A stretch of 64,000 nucleotides of DNA, taken from positions 124,001-188,000 of the forward strand of contig JAECYW010000025.1 in NCBI GenBank assembly GCA_023014335.1. Reading direction: 5' to 3'. Within the stretch, counting starts at the first letter, position 1; each line of letters begins with the position of its first letter. The position numbers were made by a program, and so were the translations under genes. Positions 21,901-32,900 of this stretch are shown here, one piece after another. The notes below the pieces were generated by a model. That model worked only from the letters and a program-made list of their open reading frames with translations. It was not told where the DNA came from and searched no databases. Origin of the DNA: Galerina marginata (lineage: Eukaryota; Basidiomycota; Agaricomycetes; Agaricales; Galerinaceae).

Positions 21901-22410
21901 CTTACTAAACTAATTCAAAGCCTAAAATTCTCTATCTATCATCTCAATGGATGTCCGCGTCGATCCAGATGGCGAGCGCACTGGTACTCGCGCTCCCATG
22001 GGTTTGAAACTCCGCTTACATGCGCAATCAACGAACTCCCAACATGAGATCCTGCTTGACAACCACCACCACCGCCTCCTCCAACCCTCTCCCTTGCCCT
22101 CTCTGCCTCAGGAGGTGTTCTGTAAGTGTTCTATAAGTTTTTTCCATATGTTTTATCCAGTACACTGACTTATCCGTTGTCTACATAGACTTTACGACCT
22201 AACACGAACCGATCCGCGCTCCCTGTCGGCACCTTACCTTGTCGAGGTATGCGAGCCGGCTCTCGACGTATTTGGATAGGACACGGGCTATGATGTGAAG
22301 GGTTTGGTGGGTCGTCACGGCTGGGTATGGCCGAAGGTGAGTTGAGATACAAGATCTCCCAGTACTCACCCTTTCTACCCAGTTTCCGTCGCCATTCCGC
22401 TGTCTTGCTG
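18938..22410. mobile_element. FB3b, FB0/FB4-subfamily element nested in FB3, right end missing
   Basis: It begins with a CAGCC-type terminus (CAGCCATGTGTGCTATAATT) at 18938, preceded by AAGGTGG. The left TIR (to about 19660) matches 37418-38160 directly and 1900-2375 inverted. Two divergent modules follow (20735-21170 minus; 21945-22400 plus). Blocks of them are inverted copies of each other: 20255-20350 against 22303-22400 share GTATGGCCGAAGGTGA and CTCCCAGTACTCACCC. After about 22410 the sequence returns to FB3-type palindromes and no right TIR is found. The right arm was therefore lost, and no duplication can be checked. Confidence 0.65.
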
Positions 22411-22653
22411 TCTTGTATCCTATTACAGCAGGAGCGGCAGCCTATGCCGCCGCCCCTCCACCCCGTTCTGCACCCAATCGAGGCAGCAGCAGCAGCAGCA
22501 GAGCGTGCTCCTGATACCACCCCCTCGTTGTGTCGCATGGTCTGCTGCTGCTGCTGCCACGGAGTCGTCGTCGTCTCACGTTGGTTGGTCAATCTTGGTT
22601 GACCGGCTGCGACAGGCGGGGCGGTTGTGAGGTGGCGGCGGCTTTGTGAGGTG

Positions 22654-22696
22654 GCAGAGAGTGGTGGGTGGTGGGTGGTGGGTGGTGGGTGGTGGG
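22654..22696 (+). repeat. GGTGGGT tandem tract
   Basis: About five to six direct copies of a GTGGGTG unit in FB3, a G-rich strand with several GGG runs. Confidence 0.7.
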
Positions 22697-22904
22697 ACCG
22701 CTATTGAAAGCGATGGCAGTTGAAGAAGCAGCAGCGCGAGCGCTGCTGCTTCTCGGTTGGGGCGCTGTGTGAGAAGCGGGGGTGGTTTTTGCAGGTGTTG
22801 GTGGTCGACGGCGATGACAGGTGGTGGTGGTTACGGCGACGAGCTGTACTGGCCTGTTCACGGGCAAGTGAGCGGGGTGGGGGGTGAAGAAAGCAGTTGA
22901 CAAG

Positions 22905-23365
22905 CAAAACGAGTCGAAATATCGACTTGTTTCGCGACGTACCAGGCGGGTCCCCCTCTCCAGGGCCTCCCCTTGTTCGTTCGCCCCGTATTCCTAGCCG
23001 ATGAAGTCGGCGTCGGCCCACAAGCCCTCGAAATGAGGGGGGGCTCGCGACGCGGTGGCGCGAAAGCCTCGTGCATCTAATATATCAAACAAGTTCGTAA
23101 ATTAGTAGAAATAAACATTATATTGATGTAATAAACACTTACATAACTTATTTTGAAGTCTTGAGGGGCGGGATGGGCAAGGAGAGAGAGAGGAGTGGGG
23201 GTAGTGGTGGTGGAAAGCAGAGATCAACGATGCTGATCGCTGTTGATCTGAAGCCCGGCGTTTTCCACGAGCGATTTGATTGGCTCGCTCCAACGGCCCG
23301 CCCAATCTCTCGACCCCATTGACGTTCGAGTGGCCTCGGGTGACGTTGAAACGAGCTGTACAACC
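22905..23365 (-). other. FB3 left module, candidate spliced structured RNA unit
   Basis: Minus strand order: GATTGGCTCG/CCAATC boxes (about 23277-23310), GATCAACAGCGATC / GTTGATCTCTG hairpin (23220-23255), and a CCACCACTACC tract. The intron-like interval is 23142-23076 (GTAAGT to TTAG, 67 nt). AGCCCCCC/GAGGGCTT (about 23021-23045), GTGGGCCGACG and GGGGACCC boxes follow. The last hairpin has arms TCGACTTGTTT and AAACGAGTCGA (22912-22937). Confidence 0.6.
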
Positions 23366-23784
23366 ATATGGTGATAGTAATTTATTTAAAATGCAATTCA
23401 AGATTTTTTTGCTCATGTCCGGTGCACAAACGTAAGTGTGGTTGCTTAAAAACTCGAGGCATAGTCTTGATCACTTCCTAGCTTTCAGACTTCACCTCAT
23501 GTTTCGTGCATTTCAACGTACAGATGGATTGGGAAGGGTATTTATCATGTCAGGCAGTTCGGAAAGGAGGTAAAAATTAATCTAGCATTTGTATCCATTC
23601 CACGAGTATAGTATCCTACGCTGTATACAGTATACTCGAATACTAAAGCCAAATATGTGTGAGGGTGGTGTCCCGAAATCACAACGAAATTTCACTACCT
23701 CAAAATGACGTACAGTATGTCAAAATTTTAATTGTAAAAGCCTGTACATATGTTCTAATAGACATAAATTGTATATACCGATGA

Positions 23785-24120
23785 CTTCAGACAATCGAGA
23801 CGACCAAGACGGATTGGAGTCGCTCCGGGCCGAGCGCGCGAGCCAATCGAATTTGTTGCCGAAACCAGCATCAACAACGATCAACGTTGTTGATGCTGCT
23901 TTCCAACCACCACCACCACTCCCCCTCTGCCCTCCCACCCTCACCCCGCCCCTCAAACTTTTAAAAAGGTATGTTTTGAGTATATTAAACTTGTTTTATC
24001 CATTTTACTAACATTTGTTTTATCTATTTAGACCTGACACGAGCCCAGCAAGCGCGAAAACCGCCGCGTGCCCCTCACTCCCTTGAACATGTGGGCCGAC
24101 GTATTGGGGGTGGAGGGTGG
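23785..24120 (+). other. FB3 right module
   Basis: AGCCAATCG (CCAAT box about 23850), GCATCAACAACG / CGTTGTTGATGC hairpin (about 23870-23901) and a CCACCACCACC tract. The intron-like interval is 23969-24031 (GTATGT, ACTAAC, TTTAG, 63 nt). GTGGGCCGACG follows at about 24088. The CCCGGG motif near 24375 is shared with the diverged module type. Confidence 0.5.
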
Positions 24121-26273
24121 ATAGGGAACCGAGGCCAGAGGGCCGCGGGTGAAGTGCCGACGGCCCAGAGACGGGGGGAGGCCTTGGGGAGGGAAACCGC
24201 GCACCCACCAACCAACTGCCAGCACCACCAACACCAACCACACGTCTGCACCCAACACCACGCGCCTCCCACACCGGGTGCTGCCCACTCTCCGACACAC
24301 ACTGGCCCCAACGCCAGTGCCGATTCCGCTCGGTTCCGCCTCCGGTGCTGATCGGCAGGCGTGAAAGCTCGAGCCCGGGCATTCCACCCGCCGCCTGCAT
24401 CGCCTTTTCGAAGGACCTCGACGGACCTCAAGAGGAGAGGGAACGCGGAGGAGGAAGATGTGTAGGGGGCGGAGGTGGTGGGGATGCGAAACGGGTGGCA
24501 GCGAGGACAGAGACGGAGACGACGGATGACGGGGAGGATTGGGGTTGAGGGGGGGAATGGGGACGATAACGGGACGGTGGGGACAGCAGCAGCAGCCATT
24601 CGCCAGAATGGCTGCTGGTGCAATTTGGTCTCTGCGGCGTGCGACGAGTGGAACAGGCAGCGGCGTAGCCAGCCGTTGCTCTGTCCCTCCTCGTTTTTGA
24701 GTGCTTGCACTCGCACCACGCACCGGGAGGGAGGCGACGAGGCGACGAACATCATTGTTTATCGCCTGCTGCCCTTTCCCTCCCACCTTCGTCGTTCCCC
24801 ATTGTCGTTGAAGGCGTAGAACGCTGTCCGCTTAGGACAGCATTCTCGTCTTTTCGGCCCACCCTCGTTCTGCGAACCGACACCAGCAGTGCACAGCTGC
24901 TGGTGCTCGATTCAGCAGTGTTATCCCAACTGACAACCTCTCGCCGCGTGTTTTTTTTTCTTACTTTTATGTAGTTATACTTATGTATGTATTATGAGCA
25001 ATAAAATACATGATGATTTTGGGCCTACAAGGAAATGAGGAGGAGAAGTGCAACTACCAAGAAAGTGATTAGGTATCCGTGTCTTAACATGGCCCTTTCT
25101 CTATAAAATTGGTATCATTGGAAGCAGAATTAGGTGTAGATTACAACTGTATATATGAAAATAAGGGGACAGCTAAGTGCAGCTCAATATACGGCAAAAG
25201 GAGAAGAGATTTCGTTCAGTGCTATTTTTAGATGGCTTGACTGAAAACTATTTACTAGTGAGTAGATATGTAGCCATTCCCATTCGATTTTAGCCATAAA
25301 AATTATATCATTAGAATTGTATTGACGAGGAGACTATGACTAGATACTTAAAACTGAGGGGACATGAAAAATGGAGGTAAAATTCCAGCCAAGCGGCATG
25401 AAAGTCAAGCAAATCTATTTATAACACTCATCCTGTGGTACATCCGGATGCACGACGCTACATCCATCCCTTCCCGTTTGATTTTCAAGATAAAAATTAT
25501 ATGGTTGAGCTCGGATTAACCAGGGGATTAAGAATATGTATTCAGTAAAGTAAAATTCTAATTACAATGAGTACCAGAGCACCAGAGCGAGGCGACTGAT
25601 GCGTCCAGGGAGCATTTGTGCTAAAAATAACCGGAACCGAATAAGCCCGAGCTGGTGCAACCAAATTGGGAACGTCATCCAGAACCATCCGCTGCAATCC
25701 ATCCCTTCCCGCCCTCCGTTGGGTGCACAAAAGGTGGCATCGAGTAGCAAATAATTATATTACCCTATTGCAATTTTTTCCGCACCGAAATCCGTGCAGT
25801 ACAGCGAGCGGGAGCCCGAATACATGCTCGGGCAGCCTCGGGGATAGTATTTACAGCATTCACACGGGTCTGACAGCTGCCCCGCCAATATTGGGAGGCT
25901 CATCCAAACCTATCCGCGCCAATCCACCCATTCCCGCCCCCCGAGGGGCGCGCAAACAGCAGAGGCGGGTGTAATAATATTATTAAACCCTATTTATTTT
26001 TTTTCCGCGCCCGGATCCACGCCCTACAATGAGCGCAACATAAAATACAGTGTCGGGCACCCCAGGATGCTGTTTCCTACATTGTTGACATGTGTTGACA
26101 TGTCCCCACCCTATCAATGATGCACCCACCTACCCCCGGCACCCCCGGCAGCCTTTAAAGGATCACATGCATACCCTTGGGCAACTTGCCAAGTGGGTTG
26201 TTCAGGCCGTATCTGTAACCTCACTATTGGCAGGCTACCTACATGTCATATATGTCTCTAGCCTACAAGGCTG

Positions 26274-26280
26274 AAAATCA
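26274..26280. repeat. FB3 right target-site duplication (AAAATCA)
   Basis: Exact copy of 17353-17359. Confidence 0.9.
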
Positions 26281-26679
26281 ACTTTTGCCACGTTCTTTTC
26301 CTTGCCATCTCATACCATTCTTGCCGTGCCGACCACATGTTGATATTGCTCGTTATCCAAGGCATGTTGCCTTTGCCGTCATTTCTTTGCCATGGCGGTG
26401 GGCAGCCCACCTTTTTTGATGGAATGTTCATGTCGACTTGTGGTCGTCATGCCATGAGTTGGTCTGCCCGTGCCGTCCCAGGACCATCGCATGCTGTGCC
26501 GCCTTTAGTTGCCGTGCCGTCCATTTCTGCTTTTATGAAGGGCCTTGCTGTGCCGTCGCATTCTTGCCATGGCCGTGCGTACTCTTGGTATCGTCCCATA
26601 CATGACTGCACAGCAACTATTTGGCAATGGAGCATGGAAATGTTGATCAATGTGACCCTGATTTCACGCCTCCGTCCGT

Positions 26680-27075
26680 AGCCTGCATCTGACTTTTTGA
26701 TGCCGTACTTACTTCGATGATTCTACTTTTACCAAGATTTCTGCCATGCCGTCGTGGCCGTGGCTACTGGTAGAATCGGTGTCAAAGAACTACATGCGGC
26801 ATCCGTTCGTAGGCTGCATCTGACTTTTGATGCCGTACTTCAATGATTCTACTTTTACCCAGGTTTCTGCCATGCCGTCGCATGGCCGTGGCTACTGGTA
26901 GAATACATTTAAAAGAACCTGATGCGGCATCCATTTGTTAACATTCGTAGCCTGCGTCTGACTTTTTGATGCTGTACTGTGATGATTCATTCTACTTTTA
27001 CCCAGGTTTCTGCCATGCCGTCACATGGCCGTGGCTACTGGTAGAATCAGTATCAAAAAAAAAAATGTGGCATCT
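26680..27075 (+). repeat. Three tandem repeats of about 125-140 bp
   Basis: Each unit runs from GTAGCCTGCATCTGACTTTT through TTTCTGCCATGCCGTC to TGGCTACTGGTAGAAT. Copies start near 26680, 26810 and 26945. Located in the intron of the small gene; no function seen. Confidence 0.8.
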
Positions 27076-27504
27076 ATTTGTCAATGCAACTGCCTACTCT
27101 ACCCACTCCATCCAGACTTACCTTCATTGTTTATATTTATACATCTGCCTTCTTCTAAGACTTGTTTTTTCCACTTCGTCCTTAAGTTATTCTTAATACT
27201 TTGCTGACTCCTTTGCCAGTCAGGTAATGATCTTGACTTGCCTGCCATTAAGGTCGGTGCACAAAAAATTGACATGCCTGCAGACCCGGTAATTGATTAG
27301 ACCAACACGTTAACAATCCTATTCACTGCCGCTGTAATTTAGAAATTGACTCGCCGTGAAATTCACGGCATTCATTCGGAGATCCAGGCTCTATGTTCAC
27401 AACTCGGCATAACTTACAAGGATGCAAGCCATCGGCTGTACCTGGCCGAGATGGAGAAGCTTGAAGTCAATCAGAGTAGCCGACAGCGACGTAGCCATGG
27501 ATGA

Positions 27505-28140
27505 CTCTGTTGCCGTGGGCCCTTCAAGTGCTGCCAAATAATCCGCCGATCAATAAATACATCATTAACATTTGTAACCTCGTGAATGAATTATCTGTGA
27601 CTGGTTCAACTTTATGATGAAATGTCCTATTTTATTTATTTATTGAGAGGTGGAATGATATGGTTCCACCGTTTTGAGCAATGTTTTGGGCTCATACCAA
27701 GTCCTGCGAAGAATGTCAACTCAAATCGAGTTTTGCCAGTTTGACTTGTCGCCTTTCTTGCCGACGGCAAACTCTGGCTGACGGCAAACTTTGGCCGACA
27801 GCAAACTGGCCAACAACACATTTCATGCCATTGCCGTTTAAACTCAATTGGGGTACCATGTTTGCCCTACCCCCAGACCGTGTCTTGTATGTCCCGTTTC
27901 GCTGTTCCATACCGTATCCATCCCGCCAAGCCTGCCCGTACCCACCCCGCCGTGCCCTGTCTGACCCACATCGGCGAGGCCCTACCCACACCATACCCAC
28001 CCGCTGTGCCCTACGAGTTACCCGCCTCGCCATGCCCTACCCATACCCACCCTGCCAAGCCTACCCCATACCCTCCCGCCGTGCCCTACCAGCTGGCCGC
28101 GCCACCCTACCCCACCTGCTGTCCTACCACTATAGACCAT
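27505..28140. repeat. Gene-free stretch with GACGGCAAAC repeats and a CCCGCC-type minisatellite
   Basis: From 27505 to 27690 nothing is recognised. At 27745-27815 there are three to four copies of CCGACGGCAAAC/CTGGC. From about 27895 to 28130 an irregular minisatellite (ACCCACCCCGCCGTGCCCT, ACATCGGCGAGGCCC) is present. The same minisatellite is found inverted at 40010-40290 and 45110-45235. Confidence 0.7.
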
Positions 28141-28222
28141 CCATAGAATTCTACAGCACCGACTAAGTCGGCACAATGTAAGCGTTCTATAGGTCGAGTC
28201 ACTCGACTATATGTAGCTTGCC
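28141..28222 (-). repeat. Inverted repeat partner of 39905-39995
   Basis: The block with GTCGAGTCACTCGAC and GACTAAGTCGGC, plus the adjoining minisatellite, is nearly identical in inverted orientation at 39905-40290. It forms the junction between the gypsy fragment and the minisatellite. Confidence 0.8.
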
Positions 28223-29276
28223 TATGTGCTGAGTTAAGTGGAACATAGATCTTGCCTCGGAAGTATAGGAGACCGTCGCGCTCAGACCATTCACTAGAGT
28301 GGATAGAGCGAGCGGAGGTTTTCCTAAGCGCTTGAACTGCTTTTGCCACTGGTTCCTCCTCAATTGGACCTTTGACACCTTTGCGGATATCACGGAGGAT
28401 ATCAACCTCAGCGCCCACAACCTCAACTGCCTCTAGAGCACGAATCGCAAAGAGTTTTGGAGTCAGAAGAGTGATATTGGAATTATCCTCTGATCCAGTG
28501 CCATGATCCACTCTTCGAGATAGTGCATCCGGCTTTTCCATAGTCCTGCCTGGTTTGTGGTGCATAAGGAAGTTAAACCGGGCAAGGACCAGGGACCAGC
28601 GAGCTTGACGGCGGTTGAGCTGTTTTGCGGTCATGAAATACTCCAAGTTCTTATGATCCGTCCAGATCTCGACCTGGTGTTCTGCGCCTTCAAGGAAATG
28701 CCTCCACTCTTGTAAAGAGCGGATGATAGCAAGCATTTCCTTGTTGTGAATTTCATAGTTCCGCTTGACAGGGGACATGGACTTGGAGTAGAATGCGACA
28801 GGGTGCCACTTGTCATCATCCGGGGAGACCTGAGACAGTACAGCTCCAGTTGCAAAATCAGAGCTGTCGGCCTCAACGCGGAATGGACGGGTGGAGTCAG
28901 GGGACATGAGAACTGGGGAGGAAGTAACAGACTGCTTGAGCTTGCTGAAGGCAGCCTGCTGATCCGCTCCCCAAGACCATTTCACGTCGTTCTTTGTAAG
29001 ATCACAGAGCGGGCACGCATGCTCCGAGAAGTCGCGGCAGGTAGTCATCCACTGAGCGGCCTTGCTGGAAGTATGTTGACCCTTCCAGAATATTAATGGC
29101 AGTCGCCACAGCGTGAGCTGGAGTGAAGTTGTACCAGAAATCGTGCTCCTAGATGCTTCAGTGACCCAACGGATGGAGTGGGCGCGGAAGCAAATTCCTT
29201 GCGAGATATCCACGTTCCGTGCCTGTATTCCAAAGGGGTGGGGTGTGGAACAATCAAATGGGTTACTCATCTCCAA
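28223..29276 (-). pseudogene. Ty3/gypsy retrotransposon remnant (gag piece fused to RT-RNase H)
   Basis: From about 29040 down, the minus frame reads the end of a reverse transcriptase (DLTKNDVKWSWG...AAFSKLK). It continues into RNase H (RVEADSSDFATGAVLSQ, YEIHNKEMLAIIRSL, WTDHKNLEYFM), then HKPGRTMEKPDALSRR and the start of an integrase N-terminal region (GLLYFRGKIYVP). Upstream (29040-29160), a different frame reads a gag-like stretch, ATAINILEGSTYFQQGRSVD. So an internal deletion has joined gag to late RT. The integrase, protease, most of RT and both LTRs are missing. It is a dead fragment; its 3' end stops at the repeat at 28141-28222. Confidence 0.85.
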
Positions 29277-29945
29277 AAGAACAGAGCATTCTCTTCTTGT
29301 TGGTTGCAGACATTGAACTTAAAGGTTGAAGATCAGTGGAAGGGCGGGTGTGGCGCAGGGAACAAGTCAATGATTGTACTTCTGTTGAGTGCAATCTGGT
29401 CGACACGTGATTGTGTTGAAGTCACAAGCTCAGACACATCAGACAGTGAGACATGCTGGATCTGCTAGGCATTTTGCCCTATTGACCACAGCTCCTTTGG
29501 GTTATTGGGACTGGAGGGACATGTCATGGTCCTCAGGTGTGGAGTCGACACAGGAGTGTATATCTATAGGTGAGTTGGCTGGGTTGAGAGACTTGTGGAC
29601 AGTGATCCTGTGTTGTATTGTTGGCTGCATGGCATTGAAAGTGTTGTTGGCTGGTGAATAAGCACTCATGAATACAACACTGGATGCTGCTCACGTAATA
29701 CTCCAGGAGAATGTCATTAAGAGGTCACTAGAGATCATCTACTAAAAATCAACATTTCCCTCACTTTTCCTTACTCCTTTGTTCTCCAAACTCTCATTAG
29801 GTAAGTTTCTTTCACATAACATTATTTTTTTTACTAAAAACTCTATTTTATACTAGAAAGAGTCATGGTTGCCCTTACACCCATTTCTAATCCAAGCACT
29901 GTAAATTATCTAGAAATTTTTTAGATAATGATAGAAAACTATCTA
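29277..29945. other. No gene seen
   Basis: No repeat or frame is recognised. ATTATCTAG and TTTTTTAGATAAT lie near 29903-29930, just past the helicase-fusion stop codon. Confidence 0.5.
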
Positions 29946-32900
29946 CTAGATGTCAAAATGTTTTTTTGTGTACCAAAGGAAAAGACCTGAAATATGTGTA
30001 AGATTTTTATCTGTTGGTAAAATTACCAACCATTTTGAAAATTCTTCTATGGTCTTCCAGCTGGTTTTAAAATATGCAGCAGCTTCCTGGTGAAGGTCAC
30101 GGTCAAGATAAACGCCAAATGCCACTACAGGGACAATGTCGGGAAAATCACAGTCTTTAGCATTACCAACTTTGTCATGCAAAAGAGTACCTGTCCGAGG
30201 AATGTGACAGAAAAAGCAGGACTTGTTGGGGAATTTTCTAGGATATTGAATGGATGTTTTCCATGACTTGTATTTGCTCCATATGGCTTTCATGTTCTGG
30301 CAAGATTGCAAGTTATGAGAATTTCCAGATTGGTTTTTCATCAAGCAATAAGCACAAGATGAATTGAAAATGGCCAAAGCTTTGTTAAAGCGAGACACAT
30401 ATTCAAGTTTTTCCAGTTCCCGTGTGGCTCGACGATTCTTTGCAGTGTCTGAGAGAGCCATAAATATGGTTTCATCATTGGGTCCACGATGTTTGCGTTT
30501 GAGGCAAATCTTGGTAGAGAATGTTGGTTCAATAATAGGGTTGTCCTTGAGGCGTAATTGACGCTGTTGAAGAGGTTTTGCAAGACACAAGGAACACTTT
30601 TGCCTAGTAGGATTGGCATGACAATATACGCCAACACCATCACTATAGCTGGTGATTGCATAGCGGAAACAATCTGTTTGACTCCAGACATATTCTTGCA
30701 TCTTTGCAAGGCCCCTATAGTCTTCGGGGGGTGGAGGATTTTTGGATGCAGAATGCTTGGTTATCGGAAGAAGAATGCATTGTGCAGGTTTTCCATCACG
30801 ACCGGCTCTAGAAACTTCTTGGATGTAGCTACTCATCTCAATTGGGGTATTGAAATGAATAACAAGACGAACAGATGGGTAGTCGTTACCAGCACTTAGT
30901 GCAGTAGTTGCCACAATGACATTGTTGGGACTGCCATCTGGTTTTTGTCCTTTGTACCAGTTGTTGTAGATGGTGTCCTTTTCTTTTAGTTGCTCTGAAT
31001 AGGTCTTGCTTTCTTTATCATCATCCATTTGTTGACTATGGTAGAAATCACAGTGCAAATGTTGAGCAACTGCTTTCCCTGTTTCCAAATATGGAACAAA
31101 TATCATAATCCGTGATGCTGGATCAATGATACGGTTGTGTCTTGCAATAATGCGATCAAGTTCTGCCAGAGCGGGGACAAGCGATGAACAAGGTGCCTTG
31201 CGAATATATTCCAGTTCCGGTCGATCAGTTCTGCCCCTAAAAACCACTGTGGATGACTGTTCTAATCCAAATAGTTCCATCATACGAGCTTGATGGGCAG
31301 GGGGACATGTTCCAGTCATAAGAACTATTTGAAGTGGAATAAGCCGAAGCTGGTCCAAAAAACCCATGACCTTGCGATAGTCTGATGAAACCAAGGGAAT
31401 TTGAGACTCATCAAAGATAAGTCGCAGAACCTGAAATTGTTCTGTCAGTTTGCCCAAAATTTCAGGCCAGTTTGTTGACATAATAACATCAGCTGAAATG
31501 AGCAAGAACTTGGCATAAGGGCGGAAGAATGTGTTGGAAGGGGAGTATATGTCGAATGGAATCTTCATGGCTGCCAGTTTTCTCTTGTAATCCGAAATCA
31601 ATGAGTTTAATGGGAGAAGAATAATTGCCAGTTCCCCGTCATCGCCCATAAGAGTTGGAAGCATTGCAATCATTGTTTTTCCTGATCCAGTGGCTGAAAT
31701 AACAACCACATCTTGTTCTCTTCGATAAACTTGCAAGATTGCCTGCCATTGGAGCTCCGATGTCCACTGAGTGTTTGGTTTTTGGGTGTATTTCCGGAGC
31801 AAAGCAAGTGCACGAACTTCCAGTTCATCGTCTGATTCGTCATCTGTTGAAAGAAGAGAAAATCAGTATCTGTCTTTGTTGATATAAAAACAATATATAT
31901 AAATATATACCATGTTGAAAGTCTGCAAATGCAACCTGAGAAGTTGATTCTGGGCAAGTTTCTTCATTATCTGTCCATTTGATAGATATTCCAGATGAAA
32001 GCCGAGAAACAGGTGCTGCTGTGAATTGAGGTTATTATGTAGTACTTGATAAAAATCATTTATAAAATTTTACCTTGCTGAGAGATGTCTTCTGCGTTAA
32101 GAACTAGTCCTTCACTACTTGTCACAGACAAGGTTATTGGTTCCAACATTATTACATCTTCATCAACAGTTGTTTCATTTGTCAAAACTGCTAGAGTTGT
32201 CAATAAGTAAAACTCTAAAACTTGTGTACTTATTGCAATACTTACTTAAAGATAAATCCTCTGTTATTGGAGAATCAAGCCCAGACCAGTATTTTTCATC
32301 ATCTTCCTCATCAACAGAGTTTAAATTCTGATCCTGAGATGGAATGTTATCAACTACAAATGGCCACACAGTATTAGACTCAAGGCAGTTATATATAAAT
32401 GAACATATATACCTTGTGTCAAGACTGACTCTTCTAAGGTTTCTATTGATGGAGTTTCAAATGATTCTTCTATAAAAGCTTGTGTTGACAATAGCTCCTT
32501 TAAGGGTTCTATTGATGGAGTTTCTGATGGTTCCTTTATTAAAGCTTCTGAAAAACTTGTTTCCTCATTGGATGGACTTGGTCCTTGGTGAACAATAGTG
32601 GATTGCCCAGATTCCAGACCTTTATTATAATATTTAGCAACTTGCTAAATAATACAATAAAAATAGAATTCACATGAAGCTGTTGTTTTTTGATGAGGAC
32701 CTTGATGCAATGAATTTCAGTAAACCAGTAATAATTGAAATAATCCAAAAGACATACCAGATGTAAGCAGATGCAACATTTGATTCAGAGTCTCACTTAT
32801 CTTTGATTCAAATACTTCTGCCACCTTTGTCATGAGATTATCACCCAATTTGGTTTGAAGGTGTTGCATAATGTCGTTAGTTTGTTTTTCCAATCGAGAA

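Larger units (their letters stand above)
17360..26273. mobile_element. FB3, 8.9-kb foldback-like element with a nested FB copy
   Basis: The left end is CACCTCTATGTGC and the right end, read inward, CAGCCTTGTAGGC. TIRs span about 17360-18590 and 25020-26273 (about 1.2 kb, clearly alignable inverted copies) and include inward TTATAAATAG (18199-18206). The 7-bp duplication is AAAATCA. Its own interior is 18600-18937 plus about 22410-24980, with modules at 22905-23365 (minus) and 23785-24120 (plus). Between these two interior parts sits FB3b, a truncated copy of another subfamily, which explains the larger size. Palindromes include 18640-18651 / 18656-18667, 22725-22737 / 22740-22752 and 24590-24601 / 24606-24617, all with 12-13 bp perfect stems. 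Confidence 0.9.
16682..27504 (+). pseudogene. Small Agaricomycete-type gene of unknown function, split by FB2 and FB3
   Basis: Exon 1 (16682-16858) reads MDDLAPSPNAIPEGFVVIEG, with VDAKNYLVPAFAVPAA following, and ends at a GTGAGT donor. The last exon (27343-27504) follows a TTTAG acceptor and reads KLTRREIHGIHSEIQALCSQ, then LGITYKDASHRLYLAEMEKL. Both ends are phase 0 and would give about 112 residues if no middle exon exists. The pattern (short N-terminus with YLVPAF, C-terminal ALHSE/YKDAAHRLYLAE-like helix) is one I associate with small uncharacterised proteins repeated in Agaricomycete genomes; no function is known to me. FB2 inserted at the start codon (ATG is inside its duplication). 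FB3 lies in the intron, which is also unusually rich in GCCGTGCC-type repeats. Expression is doubtful because the promoter is now 4.9 kb upstream. Confidence 0.55.

Noticed and set aside
26690..27070. Coding exons in the three tandem repeats
   Set aside because: Frames are broken differently in each unit and no splice sites fit consistently.
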